From UBA8079 sp049601915 (GTDB taxonomy: Bacteria; Pseudomonadota; Alphaproteobacteria; UBA6615), in assembly GCA_049601915.1 (NCBI GenBank), contig JBMYRB010000003.1:434001-498000 (forward strand): DNA of 64,000 nt, given 5' to 3'. Each line of letters opens with the position of its first letter. The first letter of the stretch is position 1. Below are positions 1 through 7,960 of this stretch, in pieces. The notes under the pieces are model-generated. The model saw only the letters and a list, made by a program, of their open reading frames with translations, searched no databases and was not told where the DNA came from. The translations under genes and the position numbers were made by a program.

Positions 1-335
1 TGCACAAACGCCTGCTCATCCGGGTCGCTCGGGAACAGCTTGGGGCCGTCGAAGGTGGCGTCGACATATTCGATGATGTCGTTGCTCTCGATATGCACGT
101 CGCCGTCATGCACCAGGGTCGGCATCAGGCCGCGCGGGTTGATGCCCATGAACCATTCGGTGAAGTTCTCGAAATGGGCGATATCGACGTGATGAGACTC
201 CCATTCCACGCCCTTGGCCGCGAACGAGATCCGAGTTTTCTGGGAACAGGACGAGCCCATGAAATGGAAAAGATGCAAGCCCTCCCAGTCCAGAACCTCC
301 GTTGTCTTGATGTCCGATGTCGCGAGTTTCACCAT
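1..335 (-). CDS. Glutathione S-transferase, N-terminal part (runs off the window edge)
   Basis: The reverse strand reads an open frame from an ATG at 335 to the window edge, 111 codons with no stop. The product has a thioredoxin-fold N-terminal GST domain: a beta strand followed by SSCSQKTRI near residues 28-36, with the active-site-type Cys, then the cis-Pro segment GLMPTLVHDG and the glutathione-binding segment HIESNDIIEYVD. A purine-rich ribosome site (GGAGAAGGAAG) lies directly before the ATG. GSTs of this type conjugate or reduce electrophiles with glutathione in the cytosol. The C-terminal helical domain is outside the window, so the substrate class cannot be judged. Here the active-site Cys has a normal TGT codon, unlike the GST at 33462. 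Confidence 0.85.
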   Translation of the reverse strand, partial: MVKLATSDIKTTEVLDWEGLHLFHFMGSSCSQKTRISFAAKGVEWESHHVDIAHFENFTEWFMGINPRGLMPTLVHDGDVHIESNDIIEYVDATFDGPKLFPSDPDEQAFV

Positions 336-438
336 CTTCCTTCTCCCAAACCCTGAAGCCATGTACCGCGCGGTTGGTCCGCACGGTGATTCAGTGCGAT
401 CATAATCACCAACGATTCAGAATCACAGGAGTGCCACC

Positions 439-828
439 ATGTCCGACGAACTGCAAACCACCCGCCATGCGAGCCTGATCCACAAGCTCGACGACATCCC
501 GGCGCACAAGATGCCTGGCGGCGAGGTGAAGGTCCTCGCGGGCGACCAGGTGCAGGGCCTGTGGGCCAAGTTCGAGGCGGGCACCCACATCCCGTCTCAT
601 TCCCACCCGAACGAGCAGATTACCTGGCTGCGAAAGGGCCGCTTCGACTACAAGTTCGGCACCGGCGAGACGGCGACCTGCGAGGCGGGATCGCTGGTGC
701 TCATCCCCGGCGGCATCGAGCACGAGGTCTGGTATGTCGAGGATTGCGAGATCGTCGAATTCTTCTCCCCGCCACGCACGGACATGTGGCCCGCCCTAGC
801 GACCGACCCGTACGGTATGGAGGAGTAG
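439..828 (+). CDS. Single-domain cupin protein
   Basis: This 129-residue protein is a single small cupin barrel. The first cupin motif is visible as HIPSHSHPNEQITWLRKG (two His and a Glu/Gln-type metal set) and the second as a proline/glycine turn followed by GGIEHEVWYVED, supplying the last His. Small cupins of this kind bind a divalent metal and may be dioxygenases, isomerases or ligand sensors; nothing here decides which. It is a lone gene, divergent from the GST at 1-335 and followed by an inverted repeat. The start has AGGAGTGCCACC before the ATG. Confidence 0.85.
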   Translation: MSDELQTTRHASLIHKLDDIPAHKMPGGEVKVLAGDQVQGLWAKFEAGTHIPSHSHPNEQITWLRKGRFDYKFGTGETATCEAGSLVLIPGGIEHEVWYVEDCEIVEFFSPPRTDMWPALATDPYGMEE

Positions 829-846
829 CCAACTTTTGCGCTCATC

Positions 847-921
847 CGTCATACGCGGACTTGATCCGCGTATCTCATCTCCATCCGGAAAGAGATGCCC
901 GGATCAAGTCCGGGCATGACG
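847..921. repeat. Inverted repeat with two hairpins, copy 1
   Basis: Two hairpins sit head to head. The first has arms ATACGCGGA and TCCGCGTAT around the loop CTTGA; the second has ATGCCCGGA and TCCGGGCAT around TCAAG. The two halves are inverted relative to each other and about 20 bases apart. The same architecture recurs at 2830, 4156, 14695, 17392 and 35893. This copy lies between the convergent cupin and ParB-like genes, where it could also act as a bidirectional terminator. Confidence 0.85.
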
Positions 922-949
922 ATGGAGAAATCGGCGCCTCTTGATTCAC

Positions 950-1195
950 CTAGCGCTGACGGGCCTGCACGATGATCCCGACGATGGTCTCTTCACCGAG
1001 GGACTTGCAGGCCTCGAGGCGCTGCAGCCCCTCGACCAGGATCTTCCGCTTGCCGTCGTCGCGCACCATGATCGGCACCTGCTGGCCCTCCTCGAGGATA
1101 CTTTCGGCGATCTCCTCGACCCTCTCGGGGTCGACCTCGTTACTGCGCTTGGTCGGGATGTAGATCTCGTCGATCTTGAAGATCAGGTCTTTCAT
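950..1195 (-). CDS. Stand-alone ParB/sulfiredoxin-like domain protein
   Basis: An 81-residue protein with the ParB N-terminal fold: a short strand with IDEIYIPTKRSNEVDPERVEEIAESI, then QQVPIMVRDDGKRKILVEGLQRLEACKSLGE when read in segments. The GLQRLEA element corresponds to the G-x-R-R-x-x-A box of ParB proteins, which binds nucleotide in ParB and Srx relatives. There is no helix-turn-helix and no dimerisation domain, so it cannot be a chromosome-partition ParB. Its job is unknown; mini-ParB domains also occur as nucleases or regulatory subunits. No parA partner is adjacent. Confidence 0.7.
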   Translation of the reverse strand: MKDLIFKIDEIYIPTKRSNEVDPERVEEIAESILEEGQQVPIMVRDDGKRKILVEGLQRLEACKSLGEETIVGIIVQARQR

Positions 1196-1303
1196 CTGCG
1201 GTGTCTTTCGGGTGCGGCTGCATGGGGCTGACGCTTTGCGGCCACGAGGCTAACATCATTTCTGCACCCCTGCGCAATCCACACGGTCACGAAGGACATT
1301 CCG

Positions 1304-2083
1304 ATGCAGCTCCCCTCGAAATTCGTCGATATCTCCATGGCGCTGGACGACGAGATCATCGTCGACCCGCCGGCCATGCGCCCGAAGATTTCCATGATGG
1401 AACATGGCGACAATCTGGGCCGGCTGCAGAAGAATTATCCTGGTCTCGACCCGGCCGACCTGCCGGGCAGCGTCTACTCCGCCTACGAGACGATCACGCT
1501 GACGACCCATAACGGCACCCATGTGGACGCACCCAAGCATTATCACCCGGTCGACAAGAACGGCGACCCGATGCCCGGTATCGACGAGATGCCGCTCGAC
1601 TGGTTCATGCGGCCGGGCGTGAAGTTCGACTTCCGGCATTTCGACGACGGCTACCTGGTGACCGCCGACGACATCGAGGCGGAACTCGCGCGCATCGGCC
1701 ACGACCTGCAGACACTAGACATCGTGCTGGTAAACACCAGTGCCGCCACCGCATACGGGCGCGACGACTATATCGACCATGGCTGCGGCATGGGCCGCGA
1801 GGCCACGCTCTACCTCACCTCACGGGGTGTGCGCGTCTGCGGCACGGATGCGTGGACATGGGACGCGCCGTTCAAGCACACGGCCGAGCGCTGGAAGGAG
1901 ACCAAGGACGCATCGATCATATGGGAAGGCCACTATGCCGGGATCGAGGAGCCCTACTGCCAGATCGAAAAGCTGCAGAACCTGGAGGCACTGCCGGACA
2001 ACGGCTTCATCGTGGCTTGCTTCCCGACGAAGATCCGCGGTGGGACTGCGGGCTGGACGCGGGCGGTGGCTTTGTTCGATTGA
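1304..2083 (+). CDS. Cyclase-family metal hydrolase (kynurenine formamidase-like)
   Basis: The 259-residue product carries the signature of the cyclase/kynurenine formamidase family, HNGTHVDAPKHYH near residue 70, which supplies metal-binding His and Asp residues. A later GTDAWTWDAPF segment fits the conserved G-x-D core of the family. Members hydrolyse N-formylkynurenine, isatin or related cyclic amides. The family is broad, so the substrate is not fixed. The neighbouring RraA-type gene is convergent and ends 11 bases away. A 3-hydroxyanthranilate dioxygenase does occur at 57056, but it is too distant to count as context. Confidence 0.85.
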   Translation: MQLPSKFVDISMALDDEIIVDPPAMRPKISMMEHGDNLGRLQKNYPGLDPADLPGSVYSAYETITLTTHNGTHVDAPKHYHPVDKNGDPMPGIDEMPLDWFMRPGVKFDFRHFDDGYLVTADDIEAELARIGHDLQTLDIVLVNTSAATAYGRDDYIDHGCGMGREATLYLTSRGVRVCGTDAWTWDAPFKHTAERWKETKDASIIWEGHYAGIEEPYCQIEKLQNLEALPDNGFIVACFPTKIRGGTAGWTRAVALFD

Positions 2084-2093
2084 CGGAGCGGGT

Positions 2094-2735
2094 CTATCCC
2101 CGCTCCCACCCGCGTATCTTCACGAGGGTCGTCTCGCCCTTCGCCAGAATCTCCATCGTCTCAGCCTCGTTGGCCTCGCGCTTGATCGAGGCCTCGATCA
2201 CGGCCGCGGCCTGGGCCTTGGGGATCACCACCACGCCGTCCGTGTCGCCGACCACCAGGTCGCCCGGTTCAATGATGGCCTCGCCGATGGCGATGCGTTC
2301 GTTGATCTTCAGATCGCCATTCAGGTCCTTCAGGGTGCCGCGCATGGCCAGCCCGCGGGCGAATACCGGCCAGCCCATCTGGGCCAGCTCGTTGCCGTCG
2401 CGCACGCAGCCGTCGATGACCAACCCGCCGAGCTTGCGCGCCCGGGCCGAGGTGCACATTACTTCGCCGAAATAGCCGCCCTCATAATGGCCGCCCACGT
2501 CGCCGACGATCACGTCGCCGGGCCGGGCCTCCTCGATGCCGAAATGCAGCGCCAGATTGTCGAGCGGCGGCCCCTTCACCGGGAACGCCGGCCCGCAGAT
2601 CGTCATGCCGGGTGCGACGGCCTTGATCGCCGAGGGCAGCGCGCCGATCCGGCCCGCGGCCTCGTGCAGCGTCGAGGAAGCGAGTTTTGCAGCCCGGACG
2701 AGCAATTCCGGTGTGAGTTTCTCGTCGTCAGACAT
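2094..2735 (-). CDS. RraA-family aldolase / 4-hydroxy-4-methyl-2-oxoglutarate aldolase-like
   Basis: The product is about 213 residues, usual for the RraA/HMG-aldolase family. The characteristic block is present: GDVGGHYEGGYFGEVM, then ARARKLGGLVIDGCVRD, where the Arg-Asp pair and the preceding Gly-rich loop bind pyruvate and the divalent metal. Aldolases of this group split 4-hydroxy-4-methyl-2-oxoglutarate or 4-carboxy-4-hydroxy-2-oxoadipate to pyruvate and a keto acid, and often also decarboxylate oxaloacetate. I start it at the ATG at 2735, which has GGAG eight bases upstream, rather than at the GTG nine bases earlier. RNase E inhibitor function (true RraA) is less likely given the metabolic setting. 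Confidence 0.85.
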   Translation of the reverse strand: MSDDEKLTPELLVRAAKLASSTLHEAAGRIGALPSAIKAVAPGMTICGPAFPVKGPPLDNLALHFGIEEARPGDVIVGDVGGHYEGGYFGEVMCTSARARKLGGLVIDGCVRDGNELAQMGWPVFARGLAMRGTLKDLNGDLKINERIAIGEAIIEPGDLVVGDTDGVVVIPKAQAAAVIEASIKREANEAETMEILAKGETTLVKIRGWERG

Positions 2736-2829
2736 TCGTGACACTCCGCAAAAATGATATGTTCGGTCTGATTGTAGACGCCGGATTGGCGCAGGTCATT
2801 GGGGGACAATCGGGACCGTCCGATTTGTC

Positions 2830-2902
2830 CGTCATACCCGGGCTTGACCCGGACATCTTTGGCGATGAATCAGAGATGCGCGGATCAATTTCGCGCATAA
2901 CG
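2830..2902. repeat. Inverted repeat with two hairpins, copy 2
   Basis: Same architecture as the element at 847: a first hairpin with loop CTTGA (arms around CCCGGG and CCCGGA, partly degraded) and a second with loop TCAAT between GCGCGGA and TTCGCGC. It lies in the short leader of the CoA-transferase gene starting at 2923, about 20 bases before its ribosome site. This is the most diverged of the six copies. Confidence 0.75.
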
Positions 2903-2922
2903 CGTGGAGAGCAGGATAGATT

Positions 2923-4143
2923 ATGAGCGGCGTACTGGATGGTTTGCGCGTGATCGAGGGGTCGGCCTTCGTGGCCGCCCCCACCTGTGGCATGACCCTG
3001 GCCCAGATGGGTGCCGACGTCATCCGCTTCGACATGGTCGGCGGCGGGATCGACTACCGACGCTGGCCGGTCACGACCAACAGCAACTCCATCTACTGGG
3101 CCGGGATGAACAAGGGCAAACGCTCGCTCGCCGTAGATTTCCGCAAGCCCGAGGGCCAGGAACTGCTGTCTACTCTCATCACCCAGCCGGGCGAAGACCG
3201 TGGCATCCTGCTGACGAATTTCCCCATGCGCGGCTGGCTGGACTACGAAACCCTGAAGGCCCGACGAGATGATTTGATCGCGCTCAACATCATCGGCAAT
3301 CCGGACGGCTCCGTAGCGGTAGACTACACCGTCAACGCGGCGGTGGGGTTCCCGTTCGTGACAGGGCCGGACGCGGAAACCAACCCGGTAAACCATGTGT
3401 TCCCGGGCTGGGACGTCTCGACGGGCTATGCCGCCGCGACTGGCCTGCTGGGGGCGGAGCGTCACCGCCGGCGCACCGGCGAGGGCCAGTATGTCTCGCT
3501 GTCCCTGGCCGACATGGCCTTCGCGACCGTGGGCAATCTCGGCTACATCGGCGAGGTGCAGATCAACAGCGAATCCCGCCCCAACATCGGCAACGACGTA
3601 TACGGCAGCTACGGCCGGGACTTCGCGACCGCCGACGGGCGCCGGGTGATGATCATCGCCGTGTCGGTGCCCCAGTGGAAGAAGCTGGTCGAGGCGACAG
3701 AGACCGGCGAGGCAATGGAAGCCCTCGAAGCTGAGCTGGAGATGGACTTCACCCGCGAGGAACAACGGTTTGCCGCCCGCGATGCCATCAACGCGCATAT
3801 CGGTGCGTGGTGTGCCGCCCACAGCCTGGACGAGATCCGCGCCGTGTTCGACGCCCATAATGTCTGCTGGGGGCCGTACCAGACCTTCGAGCAGATGGTC
3901 GGTGAAGATGCGCGTGTGTCAACCGCTAATCCCCTGTTCCAAGAGATCGACCAACCCGGGATCGGCCGTTATCTGGCGCCGGGCACGCCGAACAATTTCA
4001 CCGCTCTGCCCCGCGAGGTGCCCCGCGCGCCGGTGCTGGGCGAACATACCGACGAGATACTGGCGGGCGAACTTGGCCTGTCGGACGGCGAGATCGGCAA
4101 ACTGCATGATGCCGGCGTGGTCGCCGGACCGGAGGACGTGTGA
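2923..4143 (+). CDS. mct: Family III CoA-transferase, 2-methylfumaryl-CoA isomerase-like
   Basis: A 406-residue CaiB/BaiF-type protein. The N-terminus (GLRVIEGSAFVAAPTCGMTL, then ADVIRFDMVGGGIDYRRWPV) and the C-terminal segments QPGIGRYLAPGTP and APVLGEHTDEIL match my memory of mesaconyl-C1-CoA to C4-CoA CoA transferase of the 3-hydroxypropionate bicycle better than generic family III members. The catalytic Asp is probably the one in FPGWDVSTGY, about residue 165. That enzyme moves CoA within 2-methylfumaryl-CoA to give 3-methylfumaryl-CoA. The next gene looks like methylsuccinyl-CoA dehydrogenase, whose product is this enzyme's substrate, which supports the call. A generic formyl-CoA or succinyl-CoA transferase remains possible. 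Confidence 0.7.
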   Translation: MSGVLDGLRVIEGSAFVAAPTCGMTLAQMGADVIRFDMVGGGIDYRRWPVTTNSNSIYWAGMNKGKRSLAVDFRKPEGQELLSTLITQPGEDRGILLTNFPMRGWLDYETLKARRDDLIALNIIGNPDGSVAVDYTVNAAVGFPFVTGPDAETNPVNHVFPGWDVSTGYAAATGLLGAERHRRRTGEGQYVSLSLADMAFATVGNLGYIGEVQINSESRPNIGNDVYGSYGRDFATADGRRVMIIAVSVPQWKKLVEATETGEAMEALEAELEMDFTREEQRFAARDAINAHIGAWCAAHSLDEIRAVFDAHNVCWGPYQTFEQMVGEDARVSTANPLFQEIDQPGIGRYLAPGTPNNFTALPREVPRAPVLGEHTDEILAGELGLSDGEIGKLHDAGVVAGPEDV

Positions 4144-4155
4144 GAAAATACACCT

Positions 4156-4239
4156 CGTCATACACGGGCTTGATCCGGGCATCTCACCGCCAGTCGACGA
4201 ATTTCGTGCAAGATGCGCGGATCAAGTCCGCGCATGACG
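4156..4239. repeat. Inverted repeat with two hairpins, copy 3
   Basis: The first hairpin has CACGGGCTTGATCCGGG with loop CTTGA, the second ATGCGCGGATCAAGTCCGCG with loop TCAAG, separated by about 30 bases. It sits between the mct-like and mcd-like genes, 13 bases after the first and 40 before the second, so it lies inside what is probably one transcript and could affect mRNA stability or partial termination. Confidence 0.85.
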
Positions 4240-4279
4240 AGAATTATTCGAATTTTGCGAACAAACCGGAATTTCAATC

Positions 4280-5971
4280 ATGAGCACCCTCCCCAAAACC
4301 GCGGAAGACCTGCTCGGCCTGTGCCGGGACTCCCTCGACGATGTGCGAGCCTTCCGAGACGCCGGCCAGCGCGCGGTAACCGCCATGGCCGCTCCCGGTG
4401 GGCCGGTTGAGCCCGCCCTGCTGGAGAAGCATCAATACGCCGCCCACGGATTTGCCTGGATGGCGACCTACGCGGCAGCACTCGAGCGGTTCCTGGAATG
4501 GGCCGAACGCCTCGACGGCGACGGGCGGCTGGGCGATCTCGAACGGTTGATGCTGTCGGCTGGGTTCGGGGGCTATCTCAACCAGTTGAAATACGGCATC
4601 GCCATGAGCCAGGACGAAATCGCCCGGCCGGGCGACCTAGGTCTCGACGAGCGGGAATATTTCAACGGCGCGGCGGCCCATGAGTTGATGTCCAACGGCT
4701 ACACCATCGCCGTACGCCAGGCCATTGCCGAGAGCCTGCGCGATCGTGGCGGCGAATTCGGGGATCGCGACCTCGACGAGACCAACGCCATGATCGCCGA
4801 TCAGTTTCATCGCTTTGCCGATGAGCGCGTCAGCCCTCATGCTCATGGCTGGCATGTGCGCGACGAGCTGATCCCGCTGGACGTCGTCCAGGACATGGCC
4901 GAACTGGGGGTGTTCGGCCTGACCATCCCAGAGGCCGATGGCGGGCTGGGCCTGGGCAAGGTCTCGATGTGCGTGGTGACCGAGGAATTGTCGCGGGGTT
5001 ACATCGGGGTCGGCTCGCTCGGCACCCGTTCGGAGATCGCCGCCGAGCTCATCCGGCTCAACGGCACCCCGGAACAGAAAGAAAAATACCTGAAGCCGAT
5101 CGCGGCGGGGGCACTTTTGCCGACGGCGGTGTTCACCGAACCGAACCACGGCTCCGACCTGGCGCGCATCCGTACCCGCGCCACGCGGGACGGTGATGTC
5201 TACCGGATCAAGGGCAACAAGATCTGGATCACCCATGCGGCGCGCACGGACATGATGACCCTGATGGCGAGGACCGACCCCGACAAGGACGGGTATCGCG
5301 GGCTCAGCATGTTCCTGGCAGATAAACCCCGGGGCACGGAAGACAACCCCTTCCCCGCCGACGGCATGACCGGGTCGGAGATCCGCGTGCTCGGCTATCG
5401 CGGCATGAAGGAGTACGAGCTCGGCTTCGACGGGTTCGAGGTATCCGCCGACGGATTGTTGGGCGGGCGCGAGGGCGATGGTTTCAAGCAGCTAATGACG
5501 TCGTTCGAGACCGCGCGCATCCAGACCGCCGCGCGGGCGGTCGGCGTGGCGCAAAATGCTCTCGAGCTTGGCTTCGGTTACGCACAGGACCGCGAGCAGT
5601 TCCGTAAACCCATCGTCGAGTTCGCCCGGGTCGGCGGCAAGCTCGGCTGGATGGCCACCGAGACGATGATGGCCCGCCAGCTCACCTATTTCGCTGCCCG
5701 GCAGAAGGATTCGGACCAGCGCTGCGACATCGAAGCGGGTATGGCGAAGTTGCTGGGCGCCCGTGTCGCCTGGTCGAATGCCGACAACGGTCTGCAGATC
5801 CACGGCGGCAATGGCTATGCCGAGGAGTACGACATTAGTCGGGTTTTATGTGATGCCCGAATTTTGAACATCTTCGAGGGCGCGGCCGAAATCCAGGCCG
5901 GTATTATTGCGCGCGGCCTGCTGGGCCGACCGAACCGCCCCGCCGAACACCCGATATTCCAAGAAAATTAA
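4280..5971 (+). CDS. mcd: Acyl-CoA dehydrogenase, (2S)-methylsuccinyl-CoA dehydrogenase-like
   Basis: At 563 residues this is much longer than ordinary acyl-CoA dehydrogenases (about 380). The extra 150 N-terminal residues include HQYAAHGFAWMATYAAALER and GYLNQLKYGIAMSQDEIARP, a pattern I associate with methylsuccinyl-CoA dehydrogenase of the ethylmalonyl-CoA pathway. The dehydrogenase core follows: FAD/substrate loop VFTEPNHGSDLARI near residue 285, then KGNKIWITHAARTDMM, IQTAARAVGVAQNALE, and the C-terminal IHGGNGYAEEYDISRVL and FEGAAEIQAG segments. The reaction is methylsuccinyl-CoA to mesaconyl-C1-CoA with electrons passed to ETF. It follows the mct-like gene on the same strand. Ccr, Ecm and Mch genes are not in the window. 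Confidence 0.8.
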   Translation: MSTLPKTAEDLLGLCRDSLDDVRAFRDAGQRAVTAMAAPGGPVEPALLEKHQYAAHGFAWMATYAAALERFLEWAERLDGDGRLGDLERLMLSAGFGGYLNQLKYGIAMSQDEIARPGDLGLDEREYFNGAAAHELMSNGYTIAVRQAIAESLRDRGGEFGDRDLDETNAMIADQFHRFADERVSPHAHGWHVRDELIPLDVVQDMAELGVFGLTIPEADGGLGLGKVSMCVVTEELSRGYIGVGSLGTRSEIAAELIRLNGTPEQKEKYLKPIAAGALLPTAVFTEPNHGSDLARIRTRATRDGDVYRIKGNKIWITHAARTDMMTLMARTDPDKDGYRGLSMFLADKPRGTEDNPFPADGMTGSEIRVLGYRGMKEYELGFDGFEVSADGLLGGREGDGFKQLMTSFETARIQTAARAVGVAQNALELGFGYAQDREQFRKPIVEFARVGGKLGWMATETMMARQLTYFAARQKDSDQRCDIEAGMAKLLGARVAWSNADNGLQIHGGNGYAEEYDISRVLCDARILNIFEGAAEIQAGIIARGLLGRPNRPAEHPIFQEN

Positions 5972-5990
5972 CGCGTTTACGACGCGTATT
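5971..5990 (+). terminator. Possible weak terminator after the mcd-like gene
   Basis: ACGCGT, a TTACG loop, ACGCGT, then ATTTT begins at the last base of the stop codon. The stem is only six pairs and the T run is short, so this is tentative. The following 200 bases (to 6197) are distinctly AT-rich compared with the rest of the window. They hold no gene I can support and probably contain the promoter of the gene at 6198. Confidence 0.3.
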
Positions 5991-6197
5991 TTAAATCAAT
6001 ACTCTACTTATACATTTCTATTCATCTTCTATTACACGCAATGGCATGTATTATATTGCCGACTTACCGCAGACTAAGTCACGGAGAACAAACAGCTTCT
6101 GTATTGTCCGTCAAACACTAAACGGTCAGTGTTGTTTCATTAACCATTTTTTAAGCACCTGGGGTGCTCCATCCGAGGAGCAATAAGGAACCAGAAC

Positions 6198-6998
6198 ATG
6201 AACGATTCAGAGATTCTTGTTTTGGACTCTGCAACCAAGTTCGGGCAGGATTCGCCGGGTAAGATCGCCATCGCCGCCTCCCATGGTGCAATTTATGCCG
6301 GTTATCTTGCCGCATGCGCCCGCCTTCGGGGCATCATTCTGCACGATGCCGGGATCGGACGAGATGCCGCGGGAATCAGTTCGTTACCCTATCTCGATGC
6401 GTTTTCTGTCGCGGCGGCGACGGTCGACCATCACAGCGCAACAATAGGCGATGGCGCCTCCATGGCGGCGACCGGCCGCATCAGCCATGTCAATGTAACC
6501 GCGCACGCCGCAGGCTGCACAACAGGCCAAACAAGCATGGCGTGCGCCCGCGCAATGCTATCCGCACCGGGCTTGACAGGCACACCGCCGCCTCTCGACG
6601 AAGCCCGATTTTACATTCGCGACACGGCTGAGAAACCGCGCATTATTGGCTGTGATTCGGTATCCCTCGTCGGCTCGGACGACGCCGACGACATTGTCAT
6701 TACTGCCTCCCACGGCGCACTGCTGAAGGAAGCGCCGAGCTGGGGCAAGCGACCCGACGTGCTGGCGGCCGTGTTCAATGACGCCGGCTCGGATTTTCCG
6801 ACCCGCCTGCCCGATCTCGACGAAAGAGACATCGCTGGTGCCACCGTCACGGCTGAGAGCGCGCGCATTGGTGATGCTCGATCGACCTATGAAGACGGCG
6901 TCATTTCCCATGTGAACGAGACGGCCAGGAATTGCGGCGCCGCGCCCGGGATATCCTGCCGGGAATTTGTCGAGATGATGCTCGCCTCGAAAACCTAG
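6198..6998 (+). CDS. Unrecognised protein made of two tandem copies of one domain
   Basis: I do not recognise this 266-residue family. The protein is an internal duplication: residues 9-122 and 152-262 align along their length. Matching landmarks are ASHGA (27-31 and 170-174), HDAG/NDAG (49-52 and 194-197), LPYLD/LPDLD (63-67 and 204-208), AATV/GATV, ATIGD/ARIGD (81-85 and 222-226) and ISHVN in both (95-99 and 236-240), each followed by a Gly- and Cys-containing tail. The conserved His, Asp, Asn and Gly-rich turns look catalytic or ligand-binding, but no function is inferred. There is no signal peptide or membrane segment. It has a long AT-rich leader and a ribosome site AAGGAA. Its stop overlaps the convergent E1 beta stop in a shared CTAG. 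Confidence 0.85.
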   Translation: MNDSEILVLDSATKFGQDSPGKIAIAASHGAIYAGYLAACARLRGIILHDAGIGRDAAGISSLPYLDAFSVAAATVDHHSATIGDGASMAATGRISHVNVTAHAAGCTTGQTSMACARAMLSAPGLTGTPPPLDEARFYIRDTAEKPRIIGCDSVSLVGSDDADDIVITASHGALLKEAPSWGKRPDVLAAVFNDAGSDFPTRLPDLDERDIAGATVTAESARIGDARSTYEDGVISHVNETARNCGAAPGISCREFVEMMLASKT

Positions 6999-7960
6999 GC
7001 GAGCATCTCCTTGACCCGGCCGACGATCCGGTCGGCCTTGATCTTGTAGGCTTCTTCCAGTGGGACCGAGAACGGGATGGGAATTCGCTCACCCCCGAGA
7101 CGCGCGACGGGCACGCCCAGTGTTTCGGCAACTTCTGCCGCAACCTCACCGCCAAATCCACCGACCCGGACGGCCTCATGCACAACCAGCAATTTACCTG
7201 TCCGTGCCGCCGAATTCATTACCGCGTCCCGGTCCCATGGATAGAGGGTGCGCAAATCGATAACCTCCACGGATATCCCATCGGCAGACAGCGCGTCGGC
7301 GGCCTCAACAGCGACGCCGACTTGCGCCGACCAGCTAACGATCGTGATGTCTTTTCCCGGGCGTATGATCGCTGCGACACCCAGGGGCATCGGTTCCTGA
7401 TCGTTCTCATCGACCTCGCCGAGCACGCCCCAGAGGCCCTTATGTTCCATGTACACCACCGGGTCATCACTCCGGATAGACGCCTTCAGGAGCCCGCGAT
7501 TGTTGGCCGGTGTCGACGGTGTGACCACGACCAGCCCGGGTGTATGGGCGTACCAGGCCTCCGGAGATTGGGAATGCTGAGCCGCAATCCCGCCGCGTAT
7601 GCCGATCGGCATACGCGCAACCATAGGCACTCGCGCCTGACCACCAAACATGTACCGCGCCTTCGCCGCCTGATTGACGAGCTCAGAGACCGAGCACATG
7701 GCGAAGTCGGAGAAACGCATCTCAGCAATCGGCCGCGTGCCCGCCAGCGCTGCACCAACCGCCGCGCCCATGATCGTCGATTCCGATATTGGCGTGTCGA
7801 CGATCCGGTCCGGCCCGAATTCGGCCTGAAGATCGTTGTATTGCCCGGCCATCCCGCCCTCGTAACCGAGGTCCTCGCCGAGTGCCCAGACATTGGGATC
7901 ACGGGCCATTTCTTCCTGGAGGCCGAGGCGCGCGGCCTGCGCATAGGTCATTTCGGTCAT
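6995..7960 (-). CDS. 2-oxoacid dehydrogenase E1 component, beta subunit
   Basis: A 321-residue transketolase-like beta chain. Landmarks in order: GEDLGYEGG near residue 28, DTPISESTIMGAAVGAALAG near 55, RMPIGIRGGIAAQHSQSPE near 115, HTPGLVVVTPSTP near 138, and the C-terminal transketolase domain with VIDLRTLYPWD and LLVVHEAVRVGGFGGEVAAE. With the alpha subunit encoded just upstream it forms an alpha2beta2 ThDP-dependent decarboxylase. It overlaps the alpha gene by four bases (ATGA), so the two are translationally coupled. Pyruvate, branched-chain or acetoin-type substrates are all possible. No E2 or E3 gene is adjacent. Confidence 0.9.
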   Translation of the reverse strand: MTEMTYAQAARLGLQEEMARDPNVWALGEDLGYEGGMAGQYNDLQAEFGPDRIVDTPISESTIMGAAVGAALAGTRPIAEMRFSDFAMCSVSELVNQAAKARYMFGGQARVPMVARMPIGIRGGIAAQHSQSPEAWYAHTPGLVVVTPSTPANNRGLLKASIRSDDPVVYMEHKGLWGVLGEVDENDQEPMPLGVAAIIRPGKDITIVSWSAQVGVAVEAADALSADGISVEVIDLRTLYPWDRDAVMNSAARTGKLLVVHEAVRVGGFGGEVAAEVAETLGVPVARLGGERIPIPFSVPLEEAYKIKADRIVGRVKEMLA

